Shown here: positions 1-12,608 of the stretch, one piece after another
Layout: every line of letters begins with the position of its first letter
Numbering within the stretch: the stretch's first letter is position 1
Assembly: GCF_050947335.1 (NCBI RefSeq)
Contig: NW_027473315.1
Coordinates: forward strand, 1,054,001-1,118,000
Origin: Megachile rotundata
Taxonomy: Eukaryota; Arthropoda; Insecta; Hymenoptera; Megachilidae
Direction: 5' to 3'
Length of the DNA: 64,000 bases
The notes under the pieces: model-generated
Databases searched by the model: none
What the model saw: only the letters and a program-made list of their open reading frames with translations
Told to the model about the DNA's origin: nothing
Translations under genes and position numbers: made by a program

Positions 1-1536
1 TGTGATTGTATGATTGTGATTGTATGATTGCGATAGTATGATTGGGATTGTATGATTGTGATTGTATGATTGCGATTGTATGATTGAGATTGTATGATTG
101 TGATTGTATTATTGTGATTGTATGATTCTGATTGTATGATTGTGAATGTATGATTGTGATTGTATGATTGTGATTGTATGATTGTGATTGTATGATTGTG
201 ATTGTATGATTGTGATTGTATGATTGTTTTTGTATGATTGTGATTGTATAGTAGTAATTGTATGATTGTCATCGTATGATTGTGATTGTATGATTGTTTT
301 TGTATGATTGTGGGTGTATAGTAGTAATTGTATGATTGTCTTCGTATGATTGTGATCGTATGATTGTGATTGTATGATTGTGATTGTATGATTGTGATTG
401 TATGATTGCGATAGTATGATTGTGATTGTATGATTGTGTTTGTATGATTGTGATTGTATAGTAGTAATTGTATGATTGTCTTCGTATGATTGTGATCGTA
501 TGATTGTGATTGTATGATTGTGATTGTATGATTGTGATTGTATGATTGTGATTGTATCATTGTGATTGTATGATTGTGATCATATGATTGTGATTGTATG
601 ATTGTTTTTGTATGATTGTGATTGTATGATTGTGATTGTATGATTGTGATTGTATGATTGTTTTTGTATGATTGTTTTTGTATGATTGTGATTGTATGAT
701 TGTGATTGTATTATTGTGATTGTATGATTGTGATTGTATGATTGTGATTGTATGATTGCGAAAGTATGATTGTGATTGTATGATTGTGATTGTATGATTG
801 TGATTGTATGATTGCGATAGTATGATTGTGATTGTATGATTGTGATTGTATGATTGTGATTGTATAATTGTGATTGTATGATTGAGATTGTATGATTGTG
901 ATTGTATTATTGTGATTGTATGATTGTGATTGTATGATTGTGATTGTATGATTGTGATTGTATGATTGTGAATGTATGATTGTGATTGTATGATAGCGAT
1001 TGTGTGATTCTGATTGTATGATTGTTTTTGTATGATTGTGATTGTATAGTAGTAATTGTATGATTGTCATCGTATGATTGTGATTGTATGATTGTTTTTG
1101 TATGATTGTGATTGTATAGTAGTAACTGTATGATTGTCTTCGTATGATTGTGATCGTATGATAGTGATTGTATGATTGTGATTGTATGATTGTGATTGTA
1201 TAATTGTGATTGTATGATTGAGATTGTACGTTTGTGATCGTATTATTGTGATTGTATGATTGTGATTGTATGATTGTGATTGTATGATTGTGAATGTATG
1301 ATTGTGATTGTATGATAGTGATTGTGTGGTTCTGATTGTATGATTGTTTTTGTATGATTGTGATTGTATAGTAGTAATTGTATGATTGTCATCGTATGAT
1401 TGTGATTGTATGATTGTTTTTGTATGATTGTGACTGTGTAGTAGTAATTGTATGATTGTCTTCGTATGATTGTGATCGGATGATAGTGATTGTATGATTG
1501 TGATTGTATGATTGTGATTGTATGATTGTGATTGTA

Positions 1537-1844
1537 TCATTGTGATTGCATGATTGTTTTTGTATGATTGTGATTTCATGATTGTGATTGTATGATTGTG
1601 CCTGTATGATTGTGATGGTATGATTGTGATTGTATGATTGCGATTGTATGATTGCAATTTTATGAGTGTGATTATATGATTATGATTGTATGATTGTGAT
1701 TGTATGATTGTTTTTGTATGATTGTGATTGTATGATTGTGATTGTATGATTGTGATTGCATGATTGTGGTTGTATGATTATGGTTCTATTATTGTGATTG
1801 TATGATTTTTCTTGTATGATTATGATCGTATGATTGTAATTGCA
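1537..1844 (+). repeat. Alpha-beta composite cassette (22 units, 308 bp), reference copy
   Basis: Alpha is 1537-1690, eleven units in order: TCATTGTGATTGCA, TGATTGTTTTTGTA, TGATTGTGATTTCA, consensus, TGATTGTGCCTGTA, TGATTGTGATGGTA, consensus, TGATTGCGATTGTA, TGATTGCAATTTTA, TGAGTGTGATTATA, TGATTATGATTGTA. Four spacer units (1691-1746) follow. Beta is 1747-1844, seven units: TGATTGTGATTGCA, TGATTGTGGTTGTA, TGATTATGGTTCTA, TTATTGTGATTGTA, TGATTTTTCTTGTA, TGATTATGATCGTA, TGATTGTAATTGCA. These are the definitions used for the other alpha and beta entries. Confidence 0.95.
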
Positions 1845-2012
1845 TGATTGTGATTGTATGATTGTGATTGTATGATTGTGATTATATGATTGCGATAGTA
1901 CGATTGTGACTGTATGATTGTGATTGTATGATTGTGATTGTATTATTGTGATTGTATGATTATGATTGTATGATTGTGATTGTATGACTGCGATAGCATG
2001 ATTGTGATTGTA

Positions 2013-2235
2013 TGATTGTGATTGTATCATTGTTTTTGTATGATTGTGATTGTATGATTGCGATTGTGTGATTGTGATTGTATGATTGGGATGGTATGAT
2101 TGTGATTGTATGATTGTTTTTGTATGATTGTGATTGTATAGTAGTAATTGTATGATTGTCTTCGTATGATTGTGATCGTATGATTGTGATTGTATGATTG
2201 TGATTGTATGATTGTGATTGTATGATTGTGATTGT
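2013..2235 (+). other. Length-neutral replaced tract inside duplication A
   Basis: To the left and right of this tract the two copies of duplication A align at the same 4,298-bp offset. Inside it they carry different variant units: here TCATTGTTTTTGTA and a TAGTAGTAATTGTA/TGATTGTCTTCGTA run, there TGTTTGTGATTGTA, TTATTGTGATTGTG and TGATTGTTATTGTA. Replacement of about 16 units by 16 units is what conversion from elsewhere in the array would leave. Edges are approximate. Confidence 0.65.
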
Positions 2236-2348
2236 ATCATTGTTTTTGTATGATTGTGATTGTATAGTAGTAATTGTATGATTGTCTTCGTATGATTGTG
2301 ATCGTATGATTGTGATCGTATGATTGTGATTGTATGATTGTGATTGTA

Positions 2349-2572
2349 TCATTGTGATTGAATGATTGTGAGCGTATGATTGTGAGTGTATGATTGTGAT
2401 TGTATGATTGTTTTTGTATGATTGTGATTGTATGATTGTGATCGTACGATTGTGATCGTATGATTGTGATTGTATGATTGTGATCGTTTGATTGTGGTTG
2501 TATAATTATTGTTCTATTATTGTGATTGTATGATTGTTCTTGTATGATTATGATCGTATGATTGTAATTGCA
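2349..2572 (+). repeat. Gamma cassette (16 units, 224 bp), reference copy
   Basis: Units in order: TCATTGTGATTGAA, TGATTGTGAGCGTA, TGATTGTGAGTGTA, consensus, TGATTGTTTTTGTA, consensus, TGATTGTGATCGTA, CGATTGTGATCGTA, consensus, then the core 2475-2572: TGATTGTGATCGTT, TGATTGTGGTTGTA, TAATTATTGTTCTA, TTATTGTGATTGTA, TGATTGTTCTTGTA, TGATTATGATCGTA, TGATTGTAATTGCA. The last seven units are homologous to beta. This form is called gamma-a; gamma-b has TAATTATGGTTCTA and TGATTATGATCATA. Confidence 0.95.
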
Positions 2573-2866
2573 TGATTGTGATTGTATGATTGTGATTGTA
2601 TGATTGTGATTGTATGATTGTGATTGTATGGTTGTGATTGTATGATTGCGATAGTATGATTGTGATTGTATGATTGTGATTGTATTATTGTGATTGTATG
2701 ATTGCGATAGTATGATTGTGATTGTATGATTGTGATTGTATGATTGTCTTCGTACGATTGTGATCGTATGATTGTGATCGTATGATTGTGATTGTATGAT
2801 TGTGATTGTATGATTGTGATTGTATCATTGTGATTGTATGATTGTGATCATATGATTGTGATTGTA

Positions 2867-3006
2867 TGATTGTTTTTGTATGATTGTGATTGTATAGTAG
2901 TAATTGTATGATTGTCATCGTATGATTGTGATTGTATGATTGTTTTTGTATGATTGTGATTGTATAGTAGTAATTGTATGATTGTCTTCGTATGATTGTG
3001 ATCGTA
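2867..3006 (+). repeat. 70-bp five-unit doublet (example of a very common module)
   Basis: Two 70-bp halves, each TGATTGTTTTTGTA, consensus, TAGTAGTAATTGTA, TGATTGTCATCGTA or TGATTGTCTTCGTA, then consensus or TGATTGTGATCGTA. The first half carries CATCG and the second CTTCG. The pair, in that order, recurs throughout the window (for example near 240-350, 1025-1150, 7160-7300, 20950-21090, 46000, 62810-62920). TAGTAGTAATTGTA is the most diverged common unit, with four differences from the consensus. Confidence 0.9.
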
Positions 3007-5834
3007 TGATTGTGATCGTATGATTGTGATTGTATGATTGTGATTGTATGATTGTGATTGTATGACTGTGATTGTATCATTGCGATTGTATGATTGTGAT
3101 CATGTGATTGTGATCATATGATTGTGATTGTATGATTGTGATTGTATGATTGTTTTTGTATGATTGTGATTGTATGATTGTGATTGTATGATTGTGATTG
3201 TATGATTGTGATTGTATTATTGTGATTGTATGATTGTGATTGTATGATTGTGATTGTATGATTGTGATTGTATGATTGCGATAGTATGATTGTGATTGTA
3301 TGATTGTGATTGTATGATTGTGATTGTATGATTGAGATTGTATGATTGTGATTGTATGATTGTGATTGTATGATTGAGATTGTATGATTGTGATTGTATT
3401 ATTGTGATTGTATGATTGTGATTGTATGATTGTGATTGTATGATTCTGAATGTATGATTGTGATTGTATGATTGTGATTGTATGATTGTTTTTGTATGAT
3501 TGTGATTGTATAGTAGTAATTGTATGATTGTCATCGTATGATTGTGATTGTATGATTGTTTTTGTATGATTGTGATCGTATGATTGTGATTGTATGATTG
3601 TGATTGTATGATTGTGATCGTATGATTGTGATTGTATGATTGTGACTGTATCATTGCGATTGTATGATTGTGATCATATGATTGTGATCATATGATTGTG
3701 ATTGTATGATTGTCATCGTATGATTGTGATTGTATGATTGTTTTTGTATGATTGTGATTGTATAGTAGTAATTGTATGATTGTCTTCGTATGATTGTGAT
3801 CGTATGATTGTGATCGTATGATTGTGATTGTATGATTGTGATTGTATGATTGTGATTGTATGATTGTGATTGTATGATTGTGACTGTATCATTGCGATTG
3901 TATGATTGTGATCATATGATTGTGATCATATGATTGTGATTGTATGATTGTCATCGTATGATTGTGATTGTATGATTGTTTTTGTATGATTGTGATCGTA
4001 TGATTGTGATTGTATGATTGTGATTGTATGATTGTGATCGTATGATTGTGATTGTATGATTGTGATTGTATGATTGTGATTGTATGATTGTGACTGTATC
4101 ATTGCGTTTGTATGATTGTGATCATATGATTGTGATCATATGATTGTGATTGTATGATTGTGATTGTATGATTGTTTTTGTATGATTGTGATTGTATGAT
4201 TGTGATTGTATAGTAGTAATTGTATGATTGTCTTCGTATGATTGTGATCGTATGATTGTGATTGTATGATTGTGATTGTATGATTGTGATTGTATCATTG
4301 TGATTGTATGATTGTGATCATATGATTGTGATTGTATGATTGTGATTGTATGATTGTTTTTGTATGATTGTGATTGTATGATTGTGATTGTATGATTGTG
4401 ATTGTATGATTGTGATTGTATGATTGTGATTGTATGATATTGATTGTATTATTGTGATTGTACGATTGTGATTGTATGATTGTGATTGTATGATTGTGAT
4501 TGTATGATTGTGATTGTATGATTGTGATTGTATGATTGAGATTGTATGATTGTGATTGTATTATTGTGATTGTATGATTGTGATTGTATGATTGTGATTG
4601 TATGATTGTGAATGTATGATTGTGATTGTATGATTGTGATTGTATGATTGTGATTGTATGATTGTTTTTGTATGATTGTGATTGTATAGTAGTAATTGTA
4701 TGATTGTCATCGTATGATTGTGATTGTATGATTGTTTTTGTATGATTGTGATTGTATAGTAGCAATTGTATGATTGTCTTCGTATGATTGTGATCGTATG
4801 ATTGTGATTGTATGATTGTGATTGTATGATTGTGATTGTATGATTGTGATTGTATCATTGTGATTGTATGATTGTGATCATATGATTGTGATTGTATGAT
4901 TGTTTTTGTATGATTGTGATTGTATGATTGTGATTGTATGATTGTGATTGTATGATTGTTTTTGTATGATTGTTTTTGTATGATTGTGATTGTATGATTG
5001 TGATTGTATTATTGTGATTGTATGATTGTGATTGTATGATTGTGATTGTATGATTGCGAAAGTATGATTGTGATTGTATGATTGTGATTGTATGATTGTG
5101 ATTGTATGATTGCGATAGTATGATTGTGATTGTATGATTGTGATTGTATGATTGTGATTGTATAATTGTGATTGTATGATTGAGATTGTATGATTGTGAT
5201 TGTATTATTGTGATTGTATGATTGTGATTGTATGATTGTGATTGTATGATTGTGATTGTATGATTGTGAATGTATGATTGTGATTGTATGATAGCGATTG
5301 TGTGATTCTGATTGTATGATTGTTTTTGTATGATTGTGATTGTATAGTAGTAATTGTATGATTGTCATCGTATGATTGTGATTGTATGATTGTTTTTGTA
5401 TGATTGTGATTGTATAGTAGTAACTGTATGATTGTCTTCGTATGATTGTGATCGTATGATAGTGATTGTATGATTGTGATTGTATGATTGTGATTGTATA
5501 ATTGTGATTGTATGATTGAGATTGTACGTTTGTGATCGTATTATTGTGATTGTATGATTGTGATTGTATGATTGTGATTGTATGATTGTGAATGTATGAT
5601 TGTGATTGTATGATAGTGATTGTGTGGTTCTGATTGTATGATTGTTTTTGTATGATTGTGATTGTATAGTAGTAACTGTATGATTGTCATCGTATGATTG
5701 TGATTGTATGATTGTTTTTGTATGATTGTGACTGTGTAGTAGTAATTGTATGATTGTCTTCGTATGATTGTGATCGGATGATAGTGATTGTATGATTGTG
5801 ATTGTATGATTGTGATTGTATGATTGTGATTGTA

Positions 5835-6142
5835 TCATTGTGATTGCATGATTGTTTTTGTATGATTGTGATTTCATGATTGTGATTGTATGATTGTGCC
5901 TGTATGATTGTGATGGTATGATTGTGATTGTATGATTGCGATTGTATGATTGCAATTTTATGAGTGTGATTATATGATTATGATTGTATGATTGTGATTG
6001 TATGATTGTTTTTGTATGATTGTGATTGTATGATTGTGATTGTATGATTGTGATTGCATGATTGTGGTTGTATGATTATGGTTCTATTATTGTGATTGTA
6101 TGATTTTTCTTGTATGATTATGATCGTATGATTGTAATTGCA
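5835..6142 (+). repeat. Alpha-beta composite cassette
   Basis: Copy in the right half of duplication A, exactly 4,298 bp from the reference copy; beta core at 6045-6142. Confidence 0.95.
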
Positions 6143-6646
6143 TGATTGTGATTGTATGATTGTGATTGTATGATTGTGATTATATGATTGCGATAGTACG
6201 ATTGTGACTGTATGATTGTGATTGTATGATTGTGATTGTATTATTGTGATTGTATGATTATGATTGTATGATTGTGATTGTATGACTGCGATAGCATGAT
6301 TGTGATTGTATGTTTGTGATTGTATGATTGTGATTGTATGATTGAGATTGTATGATTGTGATTGTATTATTGTGATTGTGTGATTGTGGTTGTATGATTG
6401 TTATTGTATGATTGTGAATGTATGATTGCGATTGTATGATTGTGATTGTATGATTGAGATTGTATGATTGTTTTCGTATGATTGTGATTGTATAGTAGTA
6501 ATTGTATGATTGTCATCATATGATTGTGATTGTATGATTGTTTTTGTATGATTGTGATTGTATAGTAGTAATTGTATGATTGTCTTCGTATGATTGTGAT
6601 CGTATGATTGTGATCGTATGATTGTGATTGTATGATTGTGATTGTA

Positions 6647-6870
6647 TCATTGTGATTGAATGATTGTGAGCGTATGATTGTGAGTGTATGATTGTGATTG
6701 TATGATTGTTTTTGTATGATTGTGATTGTATGATTGTGATCGTACGATTGTGATCGTATGATTGTGATTGTATGATTGTGATCGTTTGATTGTGGTTGTA
6801 TAATTATTGTTCTATTATTGTGATTGTATGATTGTTCTTGTATGATTATGATCGTATGATTGTAATTGCA
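6647..6870 (+). repeat. Gamma cassette, gamma-a
   Basis: Partner of the reference copy in duplication A (offset 4,298). Confidence 0.95.
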
Positions 6871-9292
6871 TGATTGTGATTGTATGATTGTGATTGTATG
6901 ATTGTGATTGTATGATTGTGATTGTATGGTTGTGATTGTATGATTGCGATAGTATGATTGTGATTGTATGATTGTCATTGTATTATTGTGATTGTATGAT
7001 TGCGATAGTATGATTGTGATTGTATGATTGTGATTGTATGATTGTCTTCGTACGATTGTGATCGTATGATTGTGATCGTATGATTGTGATTGTATGATTG
7101 TGATTGTATGATTGTGATTGTATCATTGTGATTGTATGATTGTGATCATATGATTGTGATTGTATGATTGTTTTTGTATGATTGTGATTGTATAGTAGTA
7201 ATTGTATGATTGTCATCGTATGATTGTGATTGTATGATTGTTTTTGTATGATTGTGATTGTATAGTAGTAATTGTATGATTGTCTTCGTATGATTGTGAT
7301 CGTATGATTGTGATCGTATGATTGTGATTGTATGATTGTGATTGTATGATTGTGATTGTATGACTGTGATTGTATCATTGCGATTGTATGATTGTGATCA
7401 TGTGATTGTGATCATATGATTGTGATTGTATGATTGTGATTGTATGATTGTGATTGTATGATTGTTTTTGTATGATTGTGATTGTATGATTGTGATTGTA
7501 TAGTAGTAATTGTATGATTGTCTTCGTATGATTGTGATCGTATGATTGTGATTGTATGATTGTGATTGTATGATTGTGATTGTATGATTGTGATTGTATC
7601 ATTGTGATTGTATGATTGTGATCATATGATTGTGATTGTATGATTGTGATTGTATGATTGTGATTGTATGATTGTGATTGTATGATTGTTTTTGTATGAT
7701 TGTGATTGTATGATTGTGATTGTATGATTGTTATTGTATGATTGTTATTGTATGATTGTGATTGTATGATTGTGATTGTATGATTGTGATTGTATGATTG
7801 TGAATGTATGATTGTGATTGTATGATTGTGATTGTATGATTGTGATTGTATCATTGTGATTGTATGATTGTGATCATATGATTGTGATTGTATGATTGTG
7901 ATTGTATGATTGTTTTTGTATGATTGTGATTGTATGATTGTGATTGTATGATTGTGATTGTATGATTGTGATTGTATGATTGTGATTGTATGATTGTGAT
8001 TGTATGATTGTGATTGTATGATTGTGATTGTATGATTGTGATTGTATGATTGTGATTGTATGATTGCGATAGTATGATTGCGATTGTATGATTGTGATTG
8101 TATGATTGTGATTGTATGATTGTGATTGTATGATTGTGATTGTATGATTGTGATTGTATGATTGTGATTGTATGATTGTGATTGTATCATTGTGATTGTA
8201 TGATTGTGATCGTATGATTGTGATTGTATGATGGTGATTGTATGATAGTTTTTGTATGATTGTGATTGTATGATTGTGATTGTATGATTGTGATTGTATG
8301 ATTGTGATTGTATGATTGTGATTGTATGATTGTGATTGTATGATTGTGATTGTATGATTGTGATTGTATGATTGTGATTGTATGATTGCGATAGTATGAT
8401 TGTGATTGTATGATTGTGATTGTATGATTGTGATTGTATGATTGTGATTGTATCATTGTGATTGTATGATTGTGATCATATGATTGTCATCGTATGATCG
8501 TGATTGTATGATTGTTTTTGTATGATTGTGATTGTATAATAGCAATTGTATGATTGTCTTCGTATGATTGTGATCGTATGATTGTGATTGTATGATTGTG
8601 ATTGTATGATTGTGATTGTATGATTGTGATTGTATCATTGTGATTGTATGATTGTGATCATATGATTGTGATTGTATGATTGTGATTGTATGATTGTTTT
8701 TGTATGATTGTGATTGTATGATTGTGATTGTATGATTGTGATTGTATGATTGTGGTTGTATGATTGTGATTGTATTATTGTGATTGTATGATTGTGATTG
8801 TATGATTGTGATTGTATGATTGCGATAGTATGATTGTGATTGTATGATTGTGATTGTATGATTGTGACTGTATGATTGCGATAGTATGATTGTGATTGTA
8901 TGATTGTGAATGTATGATTGTGATTGTATGATAGTGATTGTGTGATTCTGATTGTATGATTGTTTTTGTATGATTGTGATTGTATAGTAGTAATTGTATG
9001 ATTGTCATCGTATGATTGTGATTGTATGATTGTTTTTGTATGATTGTGATTGTATAGTAGTAATTGTATGATTGTCATCGTATGATTGTCATTGTATGAT
9101 TGTCATTGTATGATTGTGATTTTATCATTGTGATTGAATGATTGTGAGTGTATGATTGCGATTGTATGATTGCGATCGTATGATTGTGATTGTATTATTG
9201 TGGTTGTATGATTGTGATTGTATGATTGTGATTGTATGATTGTGATTGTATGATTGCGATAGTATGATTGTGATTGTATGATTGTGATTGTA

Positions 9293-9376
9293 TGGTTGTG
9301 ATGGTATGATTGTGATTGTATGATTGCGATTGTATGATTGCAATTTTATGAGTGTGATTATATGATTATGATTGTA
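9293..9376 (+). repeat. Partial alpha cassette (last 6 units)
   Basis: Begins with TGGTTGTGATGGTA in place of TGATTGTGATGGTA and runs through TGATTGCAATTTTA, TGAGTGTGATTATA and TGATTATGATTGTA. The first five alpha units and beta are absent, so the copy was truncated on its left side. Confidence 0.85.
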
Positions 9377-10286
9377 TGATTGTGATTGTATGATTGTTTT
9401 TGTATGATTGTGATTGTATGATTGTGATTGTATGATTGTGATTGTATGATTGTGATTGTATTATTGTGATTGTATGATTGTGATTGTATGATTGCGATAG
9501 TATGATTGTGATTGTATGATTGTGATTGTATGATTGTGATTGTATGATTGTGATTGTATGATTGTGGATGTATGATTGTGATTGTATGATTGCGATAGTA
9601 TGATTGTGATTGTATGATTGTGATTGTATGATTGTGATTGTATCATTGTGATTGTATGATTGTGATCATATGATTGTGATTGTATGATTGTGATTATATG
9701 ATTGTTTTTGTATGATTGTGATTGTATGATTGTGATTGTACGATTGTGATTGTATGATTGTGATTGTATTATTGTGATTGTATGATTGTGATTGTATGAT
9801 TGTGATTGTATGATTGCGATAGTATGATTGTGATTGTATGATTGTGATTGTATGATTGTGATTGTATGATTGCGATAGTATGATTGTGATTGTATGATTG
9901 TGATTGTATGATTGTGATTGTATAATTGTGATTGTATGATTGAGATTGTATGATTGTGATTGTATTATTGTGATTGTATGATTGTGATTGTATGATTGTG
10001 ATTGTATGATTGTGAATGTATGATTGTGATTGTATGATAGTGATTGTGTGATTCTGATTGTATGATTGTTTTTGTATGATTGTGATTGTATAGTAGTAAT
10101 TGTATGATTGTCATCGTATGATTGTGATTGTATGATTGTTTTTGTATGATTGTGATTGTATAGTAGTAATTGTATGATTGTCTTCGTATGATTGTGATCG
10201 TATGATAGTGATTGTATGATTGTGATTGTATGATTGTGATTGTATGATTGTTTTTGTATGATTGTGATTGTATGATTGTGATTGTA

Positions 10287-10384
10287 TGATTGTGCCTGTA
10301 TGATTGTGATGGTATGATTGTGATTGTATGATTGCGATTATATGATTGCAATCTTATGAGTGTGATTATATGATTATGATTGTA
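10287..10384 (+). repeat. Partial alpha cassette (last 7 units)
   Basis: Starts at TGATTGTGCCTGTA. Private variants are TGATTGCGATTATA and TGATTGCAATCTTA. No beta cassette follows. Confidence 0.85.
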
Positions 10385-10510
10385 TGATTGTGATTGTATG
10401 ATTGTTTTTGTATGATTGTGATTGTATGATTGTGATTGTATGATTGTGATTGTATGATTGTGATTGTATGATTGTTTTTGTATGATTGTGATTGTATAGT
10501 AGTAATTGTA

Positions 10511-10523
10511 TGATTGTCATCGT
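10511..10523 (+). other. 13-bp unit (TGATTGTCATCGT), register slip 1
   Basis: Lacks the final A of TGATTGTCATCGTA. Unit starts move from 11 to 10 modulo 14 after this point. No copy of this lesion was seen elsewhere. Confidence 0.95.
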
Positions 10524-11419
10524 TGATTGTGATTGTACGATTGTTTTTGTATGATTGTGATTGTATAGTAGTAATTGTATGATTGACTTCGTATGATTGT
10601 GATCGTATGATTGTGATTGTATGATTGTGATTGTATGATTGTTTTTGTATGATTGTGATTGTATAGTAGCAATTGTATGATTGTCATCGTATGATTGTGA
10701 TTGTATGATTGTTTTTGTATGATTGTGATTGTATAGTAGTAATTGTATGATTGTCTTCGTATGATTGTGATCGTATGATTCTGATTGTATGATTGTGATT
10801 GTATGATTGTGATTGTATGATTGTGATTGTATTATTGTGATTGTATGATTGTGATTGTATGATTGTGATTGTATGATTGTGATTGTATGATTGTGATTGT
10901 ATGATTGTGATTGCATGATTGTGATTGAATGATTGTGATTGTATGATTGTGATTGTACGATTGTGATTGTATGATTGCGATAGTATGATTGTGATTGTAT
11001 GATTGTGTTTGTATGATTGTGATTGTATAGTAGTAATTGTATGATTGTCTTCGTATGATTGTGATCGTATGATTGTGATTGTATGATTGTGATTGTATGA
11101 TTGTGATTGTATGATTGTGATTGTATCATTGTGATTGTATGATTGTGATCATATGATTGTGATTGTATGATTGTGATTGTATGATTGTTTTTGTATGATT
11201 GTGATTTTATGATTGTGATTGTATTATTGTGATTGTATGATTGTGATTGTATGATTGCGATAGTATGATTGTGATTGTATGATTGTGATTGTATGATTGT
11301 GATTGTATGATTGTGATTGTATGATTGTGATTGTATGATTGTGATTGTATGATTGTGATTGTATGATTGTGATTGTATGATTGTGATTGTATGATTGTGA
11401 TTGTATGATTGTGATTGTA

Positions 11420-12350
11420 TGATTGAGATTGTATGATTGTGATTGTATTATTGTGATTGTATGATTGTGATTGTATGATTGTGATTGTATGATTGTGAAT
11501 GTATGATTGTGATTGTATGATTGTGATTGTATGATTGTGATTGTATGATTATTTTGTATGATTGTGATTGTATAGTAGTAATTGTATGATTGTCATCGTA
11601 TGATTGAGATTGTATGATTGTGATTGTATAGTAGTAATTGTATGATTGTCTTCGTATGATTGTGATCGTATGATTGTGATTGTATGATTGTTTTTGTACG
11701 ATTGTGATTGTATGATTGTGATTGTATGATTGTGATTGTATGATTGTGATTGTATGATTGTGATTGTATGATTGTGATTGTATGATTGTGATTGTATTAT
11801 TGTGATTGTATGATTGTGATTGTATGATTGCGATAGTATGATTGTGATTGTATGATTGTGATTGTATGATTGTGATTGTATGATTGTGATTGTATGATTG
11901 TGATTGTATGATTGTGATTGTATGATTGTGATTGTATGATTGAGATTGTATGATTGTGATTGTATTATTGTGATTGTATGATTGTGATTGTATGATTGTG
12001 ATTGTATGATTGTGAATGTATGATTGTGATTGTATGATTGTGATTGTATGATTGTTTTTGTATGATTGTGATTGTATAGTAGTAATTGTATGATTGTCAT
12101 CGTATGATTGTGATTGTATGATTGTTTTTGTATGATTGTGGTTGTATAGTAGTAATTGTATGATTGTCTTCGTATGATTGTGATCGTATGATTGTGATTG
12201 TATGATTGTGATTGTATGATTGTGATTGCATGATTGTGATTGAATGATTGTGATTGTATGATTGTGATTGTACGATTGTGATTGTATGATTGCGATAGTA
12301 TGATTGTGATTGTATGATTGTGATTGTATGATTGTGATTGTATCATTGTG
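11420..12350 (+). repeat. Local tandem duplication B, left copy
   Basis: Aligns with 12609-13384. The offset starts at 1,189-1,203 bp and shrinks to 1,077 at the TGATTGTGATTGCA/TGATTGTGATTGAA pair, so several whole units were lost in the right copy. Both carry the TGATTATTTTGTA lesion. A related block lies at about 41.3-42.1 kb. Confidence 0.75.
11546..11558 (+). other. 13-bp unit (TGATTATTTTGTA), register slip 2
   Basis: A TGATTGTTTTTGTA-type unit one base short; register moves from 10 to 9 modulo 14. The same lesion is at 12749. Confidence 0.95.
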
Positions 12351-12608
12351 ATTGTATGATTGTGATCATATGATTGTGATTGTATGATTATGATTGTATG
12401 ATTGTTTTTGTATGATTGTGATTGTATGATTGTGATTGTATGATTGTGATTGTATGATTGTGATTGTATTATTGTGATTGTATGATTGTGATTGTATGAT
12501 TGTGATTGTATGATTGTGATTGTATGATTGTGATTGTATGATTGTGATTGTATGATTGTGATTGTATGATTGTGATTGTATGATTGTGATTGTATGATTG
12601 TGATTGTA

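Larger units (their letters stand above)
475..3147 (+). repeat. Segmental duplication A, left copy (offset 4,298 bp)
   Basis: Matches 4773-7445 almost base for base at a constant offset of 4,298 bp (307 units). Each copy contains one alpha-beta cassette and one gamma cassette. The left end is set where TAGTAGTAATTGTA here faces TAGTAGCAATTGTA in the other copy. The right end is where the other copy gains one consensus unit. A tract near 2013-2235 is replaced by different array sequence without a change in length. Confidence 0.85.
4773..7445 (+). repeat. Segmental duplication A, right copy
   Basis: Partner of 475-3147. Its 6311-6533 tract differs from the left copy but resembles several other places (near 18.0, 20.1, 30.3 and 32.9 kb). 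This copy therefore probably carries the older arrangement, and it is also the better match to the block at 19.5-21.2 kb. Confidence 0.85.
7446..11419 (+). repeat. Near-consensus stretch with no gamma and only partial alpha cassettes
   Basis: Between duplication A and the 11.4-kb tandem pair the array is mostly long runs of consensus broken by TGATTGCGATAGTA, TCATTGTGATTGTA plus TGATTGTGATCATA pairs, and 70-bp modules. No complete cassette is present. It includes the first 13-bp unit at 10511. No gene or unique sequence is seen. Confidence 0.8.

Noticed and set aside
1747..1844. Beta and gamma cassettes as remnants of an inserted transposon or foreign sequence
   Set aside because: Every unit in them keeps the 14-bp register and aligns to the consensus with a few substitutions, so they are diverged satellite units, not insertions.
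2895..2908. TAGTAGTAATTGTA as a terminator or promoter element
   Set aside because: It is one unit of the 70-bp satellite module, present very many times, with no associated gene.
3080..3140. GATC-rich spots (TGATCATG, TGATCATATG) as regulatory or replication sites
   Set aside because: They are single-base variants of the unit repeated across the whole window and copied with the duplications; nothing distinguishes any one of them.
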